Program-made: the position numbers and the translations under genes
In this document: one piece after another, positions 5,667-6,501 of the stretch
Layout: each line of letters starts with the position of its first letter
Position numbering within the stretch: position 1 is the stretch's first letter
Notes under the pieces: model-generated
The model's database searches: none
Seen by the model: only the letters and a program-made list of their open reading frames with translations
What the model was told of the DNA's origin: nothing
Source: Thermoleophilia bacterium
Lineage (GTDB): Bacteria; Actinomycetota; Thermoleophilia; Miltoncostaeales; Miltoncostaeaceae
DNA: 6,501 nt
Assembly (NCBI GenBank): GCA_016463385.1
Contig: JAEMRL010000061.1
Coordinates: 3,342-9,842, forward strand
Direction: 5' to 3'

Positions 5667-6372
5667 CGCGCGCCATGAGCGCCGCCCGGCGGTCCGGGCC
5701 GATCCGCTCGAGCGCGTAGCGCAGCATCGTGCGCGGCATCCGGTGGCGGTGGGCCTCGATCCAGCCGAGCAGGACCTCCTCGTCGCGCTTGCCCACCTCG
5801 CGCAGCATCCACCCGCACGCCTTGTGCATCAGGTGGTGGGGGTCGTCGAGGAACCGCTCGCAGAGGGCGAGCGTCTCATCGAACTCCCCGGCTCGGATCA
5901 GGGCGAACGTGGCCACGACGGCGATGCGGCGGTCCCAGAGCCGCTTCGACCCGGCGAGCTCCTCCAGCACCTCGCGCCGGCCGGCCAGCAGCTCCCCGCC
6001 GAGGAGGTCGGGTGCGCTCACGTCGACGAGATCCCAGTTGTCCACGCCGGCGCGGTGGTCGAGGTAGAAGCGCGCGAGCACGGCCGCTCCCGCCGGATCG
6101 CGCCGCGCGGCCCGCCGGTGGCGCTCCACCAGGATCACCAGTGCGGTCATCCGGTGCTCGTGCACCGGACTCGCCAGCAGCCGCGCGACCTCGTCGAGCG
6201 GCAGTCCGCGCGCCGCGCGCGCCTCGGCTCGTACCGCCGGCATCGGGATGCCCAGCACGATGTCGCCCTCGCCGTAGTTGCCCGGCGCGACGCCGAGCAC
6301 CCGCTGAACGAACACCGCGCGCGCATCGTCGGCCAGCGGCGCGAGGCGGGCGATGACGTCGTCGGCGGTCAC
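5662..6372 (-). CDS. AlkD-family DNA alkylation repair protein
   Basis: A 236-residue all-helical HEAT-like repeat protein. Family signatures are GVAPGNYGEGDIVLGIPMPAVR (27-48), HEHRMTALVIL (71-81), GVDNWDLVDVSAPDLLG (109-125), LWDRRIAVVATFALIRAGEFDETL (145-168), HLMHKACGWMLREVGKRD (180-197) and MPRTMLRYALERI (212-224). W113, D117 and R149 (or R148) match the Trp, Asp and Arg that line the active cleft of Bacillus cereus AlkD, the enzyme that removes N3- and N7-alkylated purines without flipping the base. This makes a monofunctional alkylpurine glycosylase the likely role, though many relatives are untested. The start is GTG (6372-6370) with no SD; GACACT sits six bases upstream, a partial leaderless-type -10. 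It is convergent with the Nif3 gene and divergent from the tRNA gene. No Ada-type regulator or other repair gene is nearby. Confidence 0.92.
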   Translation of the reverse strand: MTADDVIARLAPLADDARAVFVQRVLGVAPGNYGEGDIVLGIPMPAVRAEARAARGLPLDEVARLLASPVHEHRMTALVILVERHRRAARRDPAGAAVLARFYLDHRAGVDNWDLVDVSAPDLLGGELLAGRREVLEELAGSKRLWDRRIAVVATFALIRAGEFDETLALCERFLDDPHHLMHKACGWMLREVGKRDEEVLLGWIEAHRHRMPRTMLRYALERIGPDRRAALMARA

Positions 6373-6412
6373 GGCGGGAGTGTCGCACGACGATCGTCAG
6401 GGGCGCGCCCGA

Positions 6413-6441
6413 TTGAGCCGCCGGGCGCCGGTCGGTACACT
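6413..6441 (+). promoter_or_regulatory. Housekeeping promoter of tRNA-Gly
   Basis: TTGAGC (6413-6418) and TACACT (6436-6441) are separated by 17 bases, the ideal spacing for the main sigma factor; both hexamers match consensus at four of six positions. Transcription would start near 6448, giving a leader of about five bases before the mature tRNA. This is the most complete promoter in the window. The divergent AlkD-like gene begins about 40 bases upstream of the -35. Confidence 0.7.
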
Positions 6442-6452
6442 GCCCCGACCTC

Positions 6453-6501
6453 GCGGATGTAGCTCAGTTGGCTAGAGCGTCTGCTTGCCATGCAGAAGGT
6501 C
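6453..6501 (+). tRNA. tRNA-Gly, anticodon GCC (3' part cut off)
   Basis: The cloverleaf is readable as far as the window goes: acceptor 5' strand GCGGATG (6453-6459), TA, D-stem GCTC/GAGC (6462-6465 and 6475-6478) around loop AGTTGGCTA, anticodon stem TCTGC/GCAGA (6480-6484 and 6492-6496) with loop TTGCCAT, so the anticodon GCC is at 6487-6489, reading GGC and GGU glycine codons. Variable loop AGGTC (6497-6501) ends at the edge. The T-arm and the acceptor 3' strand lie outside, so integrity of the gene cannot be checked here. Confidence 0.95.

Noticed and set aside
5743..6462. Plus-strand frame of 239 codons opposite the AlkD-like gene
   Set aside because: Antisense to a protein with intact AlkD active-site residues, and it runs through the tRNA promoter into the tRNA gene.
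1..6501. A mobile element, CRISPR array, defence or toxin-antitoxin system in the window
   Set aside because: I saw no spaced direct repeats, terminal inverted repeats, transposase, integrase, nuclease or toxin-like gene; composition and codon use look uniform throughout.

Overview
The window is very GC-rich (about 70% by eye), with codon third positions almost always G or C, and its genes are closely packed. The gene set points to an actinobacterium, perhaps a deep-branching class such as Thermoleophilia: an LppX/LprG-type lipoprotein, a FliA/WhiG-type sigma factor, an EF-G2-type elongation factor paralogue, a Nif3 protein and an AlkD-like protein. The placement is inferred from gene content and composition only. 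It looks like ordinary chromosome. I see no transposase, integrase, phage gene, CRISPR array or toxin-antitoxin pair.

Layout: (1) Positions 1-812, minus strand: a secreted lipoprotein that runs off the left edge. It has no stop in the window but reads open for 270 codons from a clear lipoprotein signal peptide. (2) Positions 842-1911, plus strand: a metallo-beta-lactamase-fold hydrolase overlapping a small membrane protein by four bases (GTGA). (3) Positions 1920-2776, plus: a candidate promoter, a possible nine-codon leader ORF and a sigma-28-family sigma factor. (4) Positions 2777-2826: a 50-base spacer with two small hairpins, the second holding the ribosome-binding purines in its loop. 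(5) Positions 2827-4839, plus: an EF-G-like GTPase paralogue with two unusual G-motif residues. (6) Positions 4876-5655, plus: a Nif3/YbgI-type metalloprotein. (7) Positions 5662-6372, minus: an AlkD-family protein convergent with the Nif3 gene; a symmetric inverted repeat spans both stop codons. (8) From 6413: a good housekeeping-type promoter and the first 49 bases of tRNA-Gly(GCC), cut by the right edge.

The genes do not form one obvious pathway. The hydrolase and membrane protein are probably translationally coupled. The sigma factor and the EF-G-like protein probably share a transcript. The rest looks like housekeeping or maintenance. Three start regions (the leader ORF, the Nif3 gene and, more weakly, the AlkD gene) lack a good Shine-Dalgarno sequence but have a -10-like hexamer exactly six bases upstream, the arrangement expected for leaderless transcripts. 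I found no convincing new multi-gene system. The best leads are the altered G3/G4 residues of the EF-G paralogue, the leader architecture of the sigma-EF-G pair, and the stop-codon hairpin.
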